Below are positions 11,111 through 24,450 of a stretch of 64,000 nucleotides of DNA, one piece after another. Numbering within the stretch: the first letter of the stretch is position 1; every line of letters begins with the position of its first letter. The position numbers and the translations under genes were made by a program. The DNA comes from Struthidea cinerea (Eukaryota; Chordata; Aves; Passeriformes; Corcoracidae): contig VZTI01001686.1 in assembly GCA_013397865.1 (NCBI GenBank), positions 768,650 to 832,649 on the forward strand, in the 5' to 3' direction. The notes beneath the pieces are model-generated. The model saw only the letters and a list, made by a program, of their open reading frames with translations. It was not told where the DNA came from and did not search any database.

Positions 11111-14100
11111 GCTTTGCCACCTCTTTGCCTCAGTCTGAAAGAGACCAAAGTGCTCCCAAAGGTGCTATGAATCTGATCCAGACCTTCAATACATGGACAT
11201 TCCCAATAAGAAAGACAGTTCACCAAGGCCCTAAGCCAAACCACCTTAACTTACCTCTTGTCATAGTACAAAATAACCTCAAAAATGTGTGTATGCATCT
11301 TTGGTGATATTTGTTTTGATGCACCTCAGGGAAACCTTATTTCATCTACTTAGTGAAGCTACATCTTGTTTACTGATTAAGAATCTACTTTTTTGTCATC
11401 GGCTGTTTCTAAAATTCACAACATAAATAATGAAAATAAATAATTCTGAAAGGTGAAGCATTCACACTGAGTGTGCAGTTTGAAATAGAAGAGTAAAATC
11501 TTACTGAGGGAAAAAATCTGGACAATGCACAAGAAACCTTTCTGGGCCTGTCGGTGAAGGCTCTCATACAGATCATCCGCTCTGTGCTATAGGTAAACAG
11601 CACTGAGGTGTCCTAAAGCACACACAGGCTGCAAAATGATCCCTGTGATCCATCACGCAGAGCCCCTTGCACCTGGTGGGCTGGTGGGCACTATCCCATT
11701 TTAATGCTCACATGGATAAGCAGAGAACTCAAAACGAAAGCTTTGCAACTTACAATTTCCAAACAGTATTTAAAAAACTTGTTCCCTCTCCCTGGCAGCT
11801 GTGCCAGGCATTTCAGATTGTGTGCTGCTGGCAACTGCTGTTCAGGAGAGCATCTCATGGGCTGCTCAGCCTGTACTGAAAGTCTTCAAACTTCTGATGA
11901 GCAACCTTGAGTTGCAGGGCACTAGATTACAATTCCTAAGGAGAAAACCTACAGTCCTGCTGTAGATTCTTCAATAATGGTGACACAGGGTTGGGCTGTT
12001 TGTGTCCAAGGAAAGGCTTCCTTCATGTTGGCAAACTTTTGAACACTGTGAGTTTCCCATGTCCTTACTTCTAGAAAAATAGCCTTTGACAGTCTGAAGT
12101 CATTCCGCCATCACTGGTCATCCCAATTCTGCTGCAAAATCCCCTCCCCTGCCTGTACAAGGTAAATCAGTAGGAACTAAGATCATGAATACATTTAACA
12201 GAAATAAAGCCAAAGTATGACACACTGGGGAAAGATTGAGGTGCTTATTATAAATGGAATTTTTGAGTTACCAGTTTATTAGGGCCTTTTTAAAAGTCAG
12301 TGAGCATGTAAAGAAGAGTGATTTATTTGATGTAATATACTTTGATTGCCAAAGTTTTCAGCAAGCTTCCCAAAGAAGCTAAGCCTCCTGAGAAGAAAGG
12401 AGGTGTCCTAATGAACTCTCTTATACACACATCAGTTAAAAGGTGGGAATAAAAACCAGGAAAACATGGTCAGGTTTAGCAACAGAGGCTGCAACAGATA
12501 CTACTATGGAAATCTATGCTAGGGCTTGTGCGGTACCAGATGTTTAAAAGTTATGCAGCAAAAGGGTAGAGAGTGAGGTTGCAATGTCTGCAGAGCAATA
12601 TGTTCAGAGTAGAGCTGACTGTGAAGATGTGCAACAAGGATTCTTCTTGTATTTTAATTGGTGACAAAACAGCGCATGAAACAGTGCGAATACAAACAAT
12701 GTGAAGCTGATACACTGCTGCAATGTAACACTGATTATATGAACTATACATACATAGTGATGGGACATAAATTAGCTATTTCCACACAGGAAAGTGGATT
12801 TGGAGCAATTTTTCATGTTCGAAAAGACTGAATTGCATATTAAGCATTGTGAGAAAGGGAGCAGAGGAAAATAACAGCAAAAAAGGTCATACAGTTGTAA
12901 AAATCTATCATGCGTTCCCATCTTGACTATAGCACATAATTCTGATCACTCACTTTCACAAAGAGCACAGGAAGGAAGGAGAATGCTGTCAGAGCAATAA
13001 ATGCATGGAGTGGCTCCCATATGATGGCAGACTAAATCCTGTGGGAACTTTCAGCTTCCAAATGGTTTGCAAAAGGTGAGCAGGGAACAGTTTTTCACTT
13101 TTTTTCCCAATTCAATAGTCAAAGGGCTTCAGAGCTCTAATTTCTAATGAAGAAAATGAAAGGGGTTTTTTTCCATTCAGAATTGAATGATGAACCTTAA
13201 TGGCAAAGGATATTCTGCAGGTGAAAAAAACTAAAGAGTTTTAAAAAGGAATGATGAAGTTAATGAAAAATAGACCTATTGATGTAATTAAAAAAGGTAG
13301 TCTTGCATACCGTCTCCATTGGAAGAGAAATTCCTTATAAGGCCTTTTTCAACATATGTGCCCTATTTCAACATCTTAGATACACAATGTTGAGCCAGCC
13401 AGACCTTTGACCTGATCTACCGGAGAAGTATTTCTATTTTTGCATTCCCTGGTCTTGGCAAGAGCCATACTCAATGTGAAGTTTTTCAGAGATAAGTGAC
13501 AGTTCCTACTTTTTGCTTCCTTACTCTTCTGCTGTGGAGTTTTCCCTAGTGCAGGTCTCTAGAAGGCTTGAGTCAAGACTTTGAGGTCCCTTCCAGACCT
13601 TGGAGTTGGCAAGCTCCAGTGCAGATAAACTGGAAGATGCTGCTACTCAGGAACAGGGTACCTGGGAGAATTATGTCCTGTATCTATCCACATCAATCAC
13701 CTTTTTGTCCTGAGCCACAAATTCACAGTCAGATAGCAATAAGCTCTTGTGGCAAAAGACAAATCGTGGTACTTTTACACTTACGTTAGAGGATACAGAA
13801 AATGTAGATTTACAGTGACCAATAACAAAATATGCTTCTCATTCCAGTGATACAATCCCAAAATGCCCTGTGTCCCCCATCAGTCCCAAGGAACATGAAG
13901 TTCTAACTCACAGCACTGAGGGAGTACTTGCAAAGAAATCACCACCACAACAAAACAACGACTTACAGCAAGACAAAAGTCTAGTGCTTCTTTATCTCTA
14001 CTTATTCCAGAGCAGATAATGTGAAGCAGTTAAGAGAAGCATCTCATTTCACTGGAAAGCCTCTCATGTGGAGAAATCCTCAGTGTGAAATTAACCTGTG

Positions 14101-16436
14101 GAGTTTTTTTAATTCCAAAACTTTCCCTTGTCAGGTAGTCGCCCACGAAGCTTAAGGCCATCTAATCGCTTTTATTATCGTCATACAGAAAATATAATAT
14201 TGTAGAGACAACTACATTAGAAAAAGACATCCACTAGAAAAGATACCCTCTATACAGGTGTCAGGACTGCACAAAGCCAAGGTTTGTATTGTACTAAACT
14301 TGCGTACTAGGAAGACATGGGGCAGAGGTTTTTATCCAGGACAGCAAATCCATTCCAGTCTTAAAAGACAGACAGATCATACTGCAGGAAAAAGGGGTAC
14401 AAAGGAGCCATCAAATTACTTTCGGAGAGCTTCTAAATATTTTTCTGTGTGAATGAAGTGATTAATGGTCTTGTTATCTCTCCCTATATCTCAGCAGGTC
14501 TTGTGGTTGACAACTCTTGTGGTTGTTCTCCATTAAAATGGCAACCCTTTGCTAAAATCTTTGCTGGGTTAAAGTGTCGGACAGTCAACATTCGGTGGGA
14601 TTAATCACTCCAGAGTATTCAAAAGCATGTCCAGTATTGCCCAAAGAGGCTGTTTCGGGATAGAAAAGCAGGCCATATGGAGGAAGAATTTGTGGAATCC
14701 ATCTCTCTGCTAGCATTATCTGAGCTGCTCTGCCATAAACCCAAAGTACATGGCTAAAGTTGCTTACCTCCATCCCACTGTGTCCATGTCACTCAGGTGA
14801 CATGATCATATATACATTTATGCCAATAATGCCAACTCAGCAAACCACCAGGTGCTGCTGCCTGTTTCTCAAAGTACTAAAGTACTAAAACCCCCTTATT
14901 TACCCAAGGGCTTGGTCTTGCTGCCTTAAATCAAGGCAATATAATAGCTGGTGCTTTACTTTAAAGGAAACAGTTTAAAAGTGGTTAATCTGATGAATGT
15001 GGCACAAAGCCTAATAAGCTTTTGCCAGCTGTTTACTGCAGTTACAGTTGTTTAAAATAATAGCTGATAGGAAGGCTCAGAACACTGAAGAACAGGAAAC
15101 CGAAATTGATTTAAGCACGTACTTTTACGTGGTAGGTGAGTGCATGGACACAATGTCACCACCCCTAGGCTGAGAGCACTGGCAGCGGCACTCTTCTGGC
15201 CCCAGCTTTGTCACCTGAAGATGTTACTGTGGGTCCCTGCTTGTAACCACCCACTGGCACAAGGGTCCCATCCAGCTCGTCACCAGGTGCAGTCAAATAA
15301 GTGAGCACTGCTCAATCTGTTCCGGCGTAAAATCTCCAAGGTTAGCACAGCCCAGTTTCAAACCAGCTGCACGCAGATGCCTTTGCCTGGGTGAGGCTGA
15401 GGAGCCCCTTTGCTAGCTCTGCTCCCCGGTGGGAACTTCCAACACAGAAGTAGTGGTGTCCTGGTGAAGAGAGTCATCTGCAAAGAGAGTGTGGCTCAGC
15501 TCTGCCTGCAAGTCCTGCAGTCTCTGAAAGATGCAGCAGTAGCAGCACACTGCCTTCATTTAGGGGAGGAGGTGTGTAGGAGCAAGCAAGCATGACCAAA
15601 ATGATACAGTGCATTAATGCATAAACTGGACAAATCCCTGAAAAGCTGTGCATGCACTAGAAGATTCTTATAGCTTTCAGTGAGGTCTGCCTTTCCTGCC
15701 AAGTCTGTCACTCTTGGATATTCATGATTTAAGTCAGCAGTGTTCATTTTATTATAAAAGCCCTGGAGGTGGTAAGGAACACTAAATGCAATCTACCTAT
15801 ACCCAAAAATTAACATTCATATTTAAGCAGATCAGTCTTTAAATCAGTTTTGCTAGTCTATTCAAGTTCTGATGCTTTAAAAAGTACCTTACCTTTGTCA
15901 GCCTGCTGAAGACTCTGAGAGTTATAATTTTTTACAGAGAGATCACAGAAAAATGTGACTTAAACAACATTCTGAAATCTATGTTCCCACGTAGCTCAAC
16001 TTATCCAAGTAAGCTGTGCTAAGGTTTTGTGATTCCAGTAAGAAGTGGACTAATACTAACTTAAGCCAAACATTATTAAAGCCTGCAATTTCTTTGCTTT
16101 TCCTATTACCTAATTTGTAACTCACACTGGGTAGTAACCAAAGTTCCTGCTGGGAAATTTTTTGAGTGGGTTTTCTTTGCAGCCCATTTGCTATCTTATA
16201 GTTGAACGAGTTGGGGCTAGATCTGCCAGACAACTTTAAAAGGCTTTTTGTAAGCATGTTATCAGCCACCACCACATGTTTAGAGATGTGACTGATTTGA
16301 AAAGGACTTTCATTTCAACAGAGATCTCAGTTTGTCAAACATGGAGAAGTTTACTTGTTTTCTTAAGATACAATTATCCCTATGGTTCTAGAAGTGGTAA
16401 CAGTGAAAAGGCTAAAAGAAGCTGAAATAATTATGA
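11111..16436. other. noncoding stretch, nothing recognised
   Basis: About 5.3 kb of AT-rich sequence with many A-rich patches on the plus strand. No frame longer than about 75 codons is open, and none is recognisable. A short tandem copy of aaagtact occurs near 14875. I see no repeat family, RNA gene or exon. Confidence 0.45.
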
Positions 16437-16503
16437 TAAATATATAATAATATTAAATTTTATATAATATATATTATATCACATAATATACAATATAATT
16501 TAT
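16437..16503. repeat. TA-rich simple repeat
   Basis: About 67 bp consist almost only of A and T, with repeated tataat and tatatta words and several short palindromes. It is a low-complexity satellite that could fold into hairpins and vary in length. Confidence 0.8.
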
Positions 16504-19500
16504 GTCAATTGATCAGCTGACACAAAGTCTCAGCCTTATTTTATCACATCGGAGTATTGAAACTACTGTACCCAAACTCTGTTGTGATTTCTGGTGGGGT
16601 GTGTACTCATTTGTTAAGGTTACTCAATCTGTTTGCTGTCTTGTGAGGCTCTGGTGCTGTGTTATTGATATTGGGCCACTACAGCATATGACAAAAGAAA
16701 GCCGATCCGTATCAGGGAGGAAATTACATTTCTGCCCAGTTAGCTGGAGCACCCAACACATGATTCACACTGATGACACTTTATACTGCTTCTCTAAGTT
16801 ATTCCTCATCCAGCACCAGTGCTTAAGAGGACAGTAAATACCTGATCTGGCATGCAGTCTGTGCAAACAAAGTTATCCCTTCAAAACTTCTAGAACAAAT
16901 CTGAAGCCATCAGTGAGTTGTCCTACTTCAGCGCCTTTCATCCTGCAGCTGTGGCACTTCAATTCGCAGTTGCTAAGTACCTGATTTCTCTTGGAACCAA
17001 AACTTAAGACAATTAGTCCTCAAGTCTTTAAAATCCATCTGCTTTACGATTAAACTGATGAACTGTGATGTCTTACCCTGTTGTGTATAATCTCCCTCCT
17101 TCAGAGCAGTTCAGCTGATGCACCACAGACGCTGTCCAGCTCCAGCTTGTCCACAATTTCACTGTGAAACACAACATGCATGTCCTCTGTGACTCACTGG
17201 ACCAGGGCTGCCACGGATCTGTGAATAAGACAGGAGTTCACAAAAAAGCAGGGCTTTGTAAATAACATACTGCCACTGCTGGTGGTAACAACATTCTTCC
17301 AGGAGAGGCAAAGCTATGTACCACAGCTCTGGTATCTGAAGCACTATGTCTCCACAAGACATGAAAATATCAGGGTTGTTTTATAACTTTTAGCAAACAG
17401 GCTTAAACAGTAGCTAAAAAACCTGGGATTTAACTTTCATATCATCACTGGGACTGGTATGGGCAGAATTCTCATTGGTGTCAGTGTCTCCTGGCTGACA
17501 CACCACAGATCATGGCATCGCTACAAAACTTGTTACCAGTCATGTCTGAACTCACGGCTTAGGGAATCAACATATCTGGAGGTAGGGAACACATCATTAT
17601 ATCAATATCTGAAGATATCTTTCTCCTGTTGCATGGTGTTAAGTGTCCACGGTGTCTTCTTCACACAAGAGACAACAGTTCCTGTAGTACACAGCCTCAC
17701 CTATTTAATCTGTCCCAAAACTGTTAATGAATGAATCCTGATCTAGCTAGAAGACTGTCAGCACAGTCTACTCACAGCTACACACTCCCTTACCACTAAA
17801 TGGGGTTGTCCCTCTATTTCTCTCTACTTCTCCTCACTGTAAACAATGTGCAGAATAATTATGGTTTCGTGTCCTGTGAATACTTGAGAGCCGAAATTAA
17901 ATGTATTTTTTATTGTTTCTGAAGTATGCACATGTTGGTGGACGGGTTTTCATCTTATATGTGTTTTTTCTTTCTATTATTGCTATTTCTCAAGTTTTTT
18001 GCTGATATTATTTCCTGATTGTACTTTGGGACCTGCTTTTAACACAATTACATGGCCAGAACAGGTGCTAGGACAAGTTCAAGGAAGATTTTCCTGTAAA
18101 TGATCTCACTGATGCACAAACACCGAGATGGTATCTGGGTACACAGATACCACAGGGTAAGACTTATAACAATCTAGAAACTACTGATACTGTACATAAA
18201 CCCTTGACATCTACACTTATGCTGCCAACTCCTCATCACCCCGGTACTGTGGGGTTAAGAAACATCAGAAAACAGAAGAACCCAACCCCATCTTTGGCTG
18301 ATTACAATGGAGGTCATACTGCTGCTTCCAAATCTAACTTTCACGACAGCAGGTTCAACTCAGCTGTCTAGGCAACACCTCCTTCATTTCTCATTTTTCC
18401 ATAATAATGGACTAGCTCCCATAGCATATGAAAGAAGCCAGCTCAGCTCTAGAACAAGGATAACCATCCTTGCATGGCTCTGCAGCAGAGTCAATGAGCC
18501 CAGCAGCATCTGGTAGTTCAAGGCATGAACACTTGTGTGGCTGCAGAAGATGCAGCAGAATTCTAACAAAGTTTGTTTGCTTGGCCCCAGAACTGCATAA
18601 ACATGGCTGTTGTCATTCCAGAGAGAAGCTGGCTTTGGATGCAACCTAGTCATGTGCATATTTCTCCCTGCTTTTCCACTAATCAACTCTACAAGAACTG
18701 AAAAGAAAGAACAGAGGGGTCTTGGAATCTGTAGAGGCATCTAGGACTCGGAAAACTGGGCAATCTAGCAAGGGAGAGTTGAGAGTTGGCACTGGATGAA
18801 GAGCTTCAAGGTGACACATTTCAAGGGGAATTCATTGGGCCAAAGTCCGAAATTTCAGGTGTGAAATTTACACAGAAAAGAAGAATGTCATTTGAAAAGA
18901 AAAGAATAAAAAGGGAATGGAAGTAAATATGTTGATCTGTAAAAAGTACAAAGGGGAAGTGTGAGAAAAGAACACAGGGAACTCTCTTCTCCTATCCATT
19001 ACAGATCTTCTCTCTGCCTGCCAGAAGATACAAAAAGGTTAAAGTGCTGCTATCAAGGAAGAAAAATTTTGTGTATTTTCTTCTCATCCTGCTCCCCTAC
19101 TATCAAATATTCTATTTAATTAGTTTTCACTAATTCAATAAAGTGTAATTATTATTTGACTTCATTTTGTACTTTGTCATTTCTGTTCAATCCTCAGAAA
19201 AATGGTCTATTACTGACAGTTGAATGTTACACAGATTTCTGGCCCAAATTACAATCTGAGCAAAATCTGTCTTTGAGGGGAAATTCTTCCCCACAGAACA
19301 AAAGAAGAAGAATTATGTTCACCATAATTTGTCACTAGACTGGTACAGAGTTCAACAAAACAAATACACTTTATATTAAATACTTGATCTGGTTGCTGGG
19401 TAATTCAAAAAGTAGGGATTTTATAAGAATTTTTTAAACAGAAGTCTAACATTTTTCAGTTTAGCCAGCTTTTCAAACGTATCTGTTCTGCAAAGTGAAT

Positions 19501-22164
19501 AGCTGCACAGGAGAGTCTTGCAGATGGAAGGCACAGATATAGCTACAGAAGAGATATAAAAAATAATTTATTTGATTTATAGTCTCTTCCTACTTCTTTG
19601 TGTTCTTGTAGCTTGAGAAATGCTTGGCTGAGTGAAGTTCTACAGTTCTTTATTTTGGACAAATAGTTACTTTGTTTTAATAAATCAGGGTTTTCCCGTT
19701 TTCTCCATAAATCAGGGAAGTGAAGAAATCCTATTACCTTTCTTCCATGTACAGCAAGATGATGGAGTCTCTATTGTCTGTGTTATGACTAAAGTCAACA
19801 GTATTATCCACGAAAAAGTTGCTTTTTGAGATGCACCCAGAGACCAGTTCTCTTCTGTAGCCAGAAGAGGTGTGGGCTCAGTGTCCCTCAGCATGAAGGC
19901 AGAGAGGCTGGGATTGCTGCTCTCAGCCAAAGCTGATGAGGATGGAGGGGATATTCTCTGGGGTAATAACACTAACCAGCTCCTGTGTGATTAGCTGTTA
20001 ACCTCCTTGTTAATCAGCTTGTTCCTTCTGCTGCTAGACATTAATGATTCTCAACCCCTGGAGTTCCATTTTTCTGTTTCTGTCTCTGTTTTCACAAGAG
20101 AAAATATAAAATGCTGTGCACTTCAGCTGACCGTAGCTTTGTGAGATACTGAATGTTCACCCCATTCTGTTGTAATCTTAATGCAATTTGTTAGAGAAAA
20201 TAGAGGAAATAGAGCCTTCTTTCCACTACCTACTAATACCACACACCTGGCACTAGCATTGGATGGGGAATACTCTAACCACTTCTCAGAGCAGATGTAA
20301 CTATCCAGTCGTTCCCCCAGTGAACAGTTCTCCAGCAACAGAAATCTCTTCATAAAATTAAATCCACTTTGTTCAGTGACTGAGCCAACTGCACTCCAAA
20401 GCCAAACAGCTGTTGCCACTAGACTCCCACACCTTGCTGCTGTTCTCTTTCTTTCGCAGAGCTGAAGATCAGATGACTTTTCTCTTAGGTACTATGTGAG
20501 TGTAGCGGACATAAGGGTTGGAAGGGTTATCAGAAGATTGGATACGCACATCTAGACCAGCACTCACCTCCTGCACTTAGCCAGACTTGACTTTTGAGAC
20601 TACAGTAAGAAAGGTCAAGGTGAAGGAATGGAAGCGGGAGACCAAAGACGCAGAGGCAGGGCTGAAGGCAGCCCCAAGGTACCACCTCAGGCTGCAGAAT
20701 GGATTAGGGTGGTTTGCTGTGGGGGTATGAGGAGAGGAAGCCAAGATGAGATCTGGGCTCCAAAAGGGCCAGCACCTTGTTTGTCTTCTTCTCACAGCTC
20801 GCTCTGCCAGCTTCTGCTGTCAGGGTTAGAGAAAGGGTGTGGAGAAGAGCCCGGGTTTCTGCAGAGTACCCTATGGAGCTAACCACAGGATTCTACTCAG
20901 AAGGGACTGGTTGCTCTTCCTTCACAAAGCCCTTATGGCCACTTTACCCAATCTCAACCCCGCTCCACGAGGCCAGGAGAAACTCAGGCCTGAGCTCTGG
21001 GCTCTTTCCAGCCACCCTCAAATCGCTACATCTTCCCAGTCAGCTTTGTCCAAAGAAGCTGGGTTCTGCTACACCTCTGCCCAGCCACAGCCTTCCCAGA
21101 GCACCTTAAGGTCAAGAGTAGCGGTGCCTCAGACAACAAATTCCTTAGTAGAGAATTCCTTTTGCAGCCCTCAGCTTCCTTTGGTAGCTGCCTGCCAGCC
21201 CCACATCCACTATCACTCTGCTCCTCCTCTTCTCCTCCTGCCCTATCCTGAATTTCAAATCAAACTGGCACAGCCCCTGACCAGTTGCCCCTTTAGAGGA
21301 GGTAGTTCTGTGTTTCTCCCGGACTGAACCTGGAACCTAAACCCTTAATCCTAACCCTAGAGTGACCCCTCAGCCAGGCACCTAGCCATGGCCCAGACTG
21401 CCTCAAAGGAGAATTGACCTTGCAGCTCTCAGTTTCTGTCCCTAAATTAAAGCCTTTCTCTCACTTCCTTTACTTACCCTCAAGAAAGCTTCCCAGCTCT
21501 TTCCCATCTGAAACATTCCCAGGAGAGAATAAAGGGTAAAAATTAAACTTAGGGTAAGAAGAAGGCTTCTTGCTGACCTGACAGACTTGCCCAATACTCT
21601 GCATAACTAACCGGGAATCTCAAATCTCTGCAACAGTCTCCAGAGACCCCAAACGTCTCTTGGTACACTTACCTGGTCTCCAAAGCCCAAAGAGCTGGTT
21701 ATAGAAATAAAAAGAGAAACCAACCAGTGAATGAATAAGCAGCATTTCATGGCATCTTGCTTGATTTTACAGCATTTCCTGTACTCTTAAATCAAGGATT
21801 CTGGGAATAGAAGAGGAGGCAAAATGCTAGAACAGAGTGTACACAGCAAAAATAAATTGGGTCCTTTCACGATGCTGTAATCAGAGCAGCAAAACAGTAC
21901 TCCAGAGAGGCTGCAGGTCAGATCCTCAGCTGCTGCAGCCTGAGCAGAGCAGGGCACACGAGGGCGAGCTGCCCAGCCACCCGGCACACACCGCACGTGT
22001 GCTGCAGCAGGGGTTCCTTTCACACCTGGAATTGGATCAAGGTTTAGTTCTACATGGGCTCAGTCCACAAACAGAAGTGAAGAAAAGCCAATGACACACA
22101 TCACCAGGTTGATAAAGGTTATTAAGAATCATGTTATCTCTAGTGATTTAAAGTATTAGATGAA
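16504..22164. other. noncoding stretch, nothing recognised
   Basis: About 5.7 kb without a recognisable gene. The 162-codon plus-strand frame at 20839-21327 is serine/proline/leucine-rich, lies among overlapping open frames and resembles no family I know. A segment at about 21330-21360 contains aatcctaaccctag, one telomere-like unit, but no array. Pyrimidine-rich DNA at 21150-21250 is low complexity. Confidence 0.4.
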
Positions 22165-24450
22165 AATCACAGATATATAAGGTTGGAAGAAATATAAATG
22201 TCCTATCTCCATTGAGGAAGAATCAACTCTGTAGCACATTCATGACTGAAGTTTGCCTGTCTTGTTCTTCTAAAACTTTGACAATGGGAATTCTTTAAGA
22301 AACTTCTTCACACCCTGAGATATACTGAGAAAATGATGATCTAACATACATCTCTCTTGCTGCAAATCAATTCTCATCTTTTTGTTGGCATGGAGACGAC
22401 TTGATTTTTCTCTGCGAATCTTTTACACAGGTGAAGAATGCTACCAGGTCATCTCTTATTTTCCTTTTTTTCTAGATTAAATAAATTTCATCACTCCTCT
22501 TCCTCTTCTCTAGTTAATTTTGCTTTATATGTTTTCCTATAGTATTCCAAACTGGGCACACAACCTGAACAATTAGTGCTGAGTAGCACAGACTAATTAT
22601 CCTTATATTCACCAGAATTACGTTTGTTCAGCTCATGGGACAGTGAAGTCATTCTGGGGGCGAATGTTTTCTCAGCAGCATTACACCGTTGACTCATCCT
22701 CAGTTCATGATTGACTGCAGGACCCAGAGCCTTGCCTCCAGGAGCACTGCCTGGCCAGCTATCCTCCATTTCACACCTCCGCATTTGACTTCTCCCCTCT
22801 GAGAGAAGTCCTTTGCGTTCTTTATTGAATTTGATCTTATTGATTTCAGAGCATTTCACCAGTGTAGCAAGATTGTTTTAAATTCTAATCCTGTTCGCCA
22901 AAGTGCTCACAAAGCCTTCCATCTCAATGTCATCCACAAATTTTACTCTCTATACAAATCATTACTCTCATCCAGGTCATTAATGAAGGCACTGAGTAAA
23001 ACTGACCCCAGACAGACCCTTGTGGGACCTCACTTACAGTGTTCCCCTGGTTTGACAGTCAATCATTGATAATTACTCTGAACAAGTGGTATTTCAACTA
23101 CTTGTGCACCTACCAGACTGCAGAGTGATTTTAGCCTGGCCTCTTTTCTTTTTTTTTTTTCCTTTTTTTTTTCATTCAGCATGTAACAACGTCATGCAGG
23201 ACTACATGAAAAGCTTTTAAAAAGCCTTACTCACATCTGATGGTTGCCATATATCAGCAGCTAGGTCAGGGATGCTCAGCGTACATAGTTTATGAACGGT
23301 ATCCTTGCAGCCAGATTGTACAGCCTGTATCCTGGAACTGCCCGGAATCTGCCTTACCTATGCAGGCAGCAAATTATCTTCTGCTAACAACACATGGCAG
23401 GGTTTTAATGGACCACCTTCCCCCAGACACAGTCAAAGGGTAGGGAGGGATTCAACTGTACGCAGGATCTTTGTAGCACTTGTCCAGTAAATCCAGCACC
23501 CACAGAAAGGGGGAAACTTGTGCAGGCATTAAGTATTTTGTGGGTAAAAACTTCTCAGAACAGAAGGGGAAAGCATGGCACCTTCCTGCATGCCTCCCAG
23601 AGACATCATGCCACCAGCAGCAATAGGGGCAGGTGCCTATGGCACTAGGCTCTTTGTGCTAAAGAAGGGCTTAGATCTATTTAACAGGATTTATTTGTCA
23701 AAAGTCTTTGTTGCCTGACTGTATTCTGCATGTTTAGGAACAAACTGTATTTGCTTTAAAATGTTTCTTAGTGACAGTCCTAGCTTGACTCCCCTGAAAG
23801 TCACAATTTTCTTAATTTTCTCCTTTTTAATGACAGGTACTACATTTATCCACTGAGATATTTCTTCTAGCAGCTGTCAAAGATTATTGTTAGTGCTTTT
23901 AAGACCACTACAGTGCTTTAAATTTGCCAGAGTAGAGCTCAGTGGGCCTGGCTTACTTCAATGTATCTACATTCCTTAAATGTCTAAAAGGTTTTCTGTC
24001 CTTGATTTTGGACTTTCCTACACACCTGTTAAAATGAAGCATGCTAAGTTTCTGGGAACCAGCACCTTGATTGTGACTGAAAACCACTGAATGTGTCAAT
24101 CTTGATGTCACCTCCTTTTTTTCTCGTTCTCCACTAAGCAGCAGACCTTCCTTGGCCTTCCTCCATTTCTAACATCCTTGCAGACTTGTCATTACAATTT
24201 GTCCCTTCTGACTCATTTTGTGCCTTTCTGCATCCTCCCTATTCAAGCAGCCTTTGTCCGTGTATTCCTTTCTGTGCAGTTGCTTTTGTGTGATGCCAGT
24301 GGTGTTTACTCTGCAAGGCAAACCTGGCAGTGCAGTAGGGTATTTCTCTAGTGCCAGGGCTCGGTGCAGTCACAAGGACAGAAGGGAGGCTGTTCAGTCA
24401 CACAGCATCTCCCTGACACATAACATAGTGTGCACACAACTGACAAAGCA
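22165..24450 (-). mobile_element. ancient CR1-type LINE remnant
   Basis: A long, heavily decayed LINE copy runs with its 3' end at the left. From 22165 the complement of a CR1 tail is visible (cacagatatataaggttgga). After it, in order, come fragments typical of old CR1 elements in amniotes: attccaaactgggcacacaa (about 22544), atgtcatccacaaattt (about 22928), caggtcattaatgaaggcac and cttgtgggacctcac (about 22975-23035), then cagtcaatcattgataatta. Between about 23230 and 23750 the match is lost, probably an insertion or decay. Weaker RT-like text resumes at about 23780-24240. No open frame survives. The assignment rests on order and wording recalled from the family, so both limits are approximate. 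Confidence 0.65.

Noticed and set aside
20839..21327. 162-codon plus-strand open frame
   Set aside because: Ser/Pro/Leu-rich translation with no domain, overlapping frames also open, in C-rich DNA. It looks like chance.
21330..21360. Telomere-like text (aatcctaaccctag)
   Set aside because: Only about one exact unit with degenerate neighbours; not an interstitial telomeric array.
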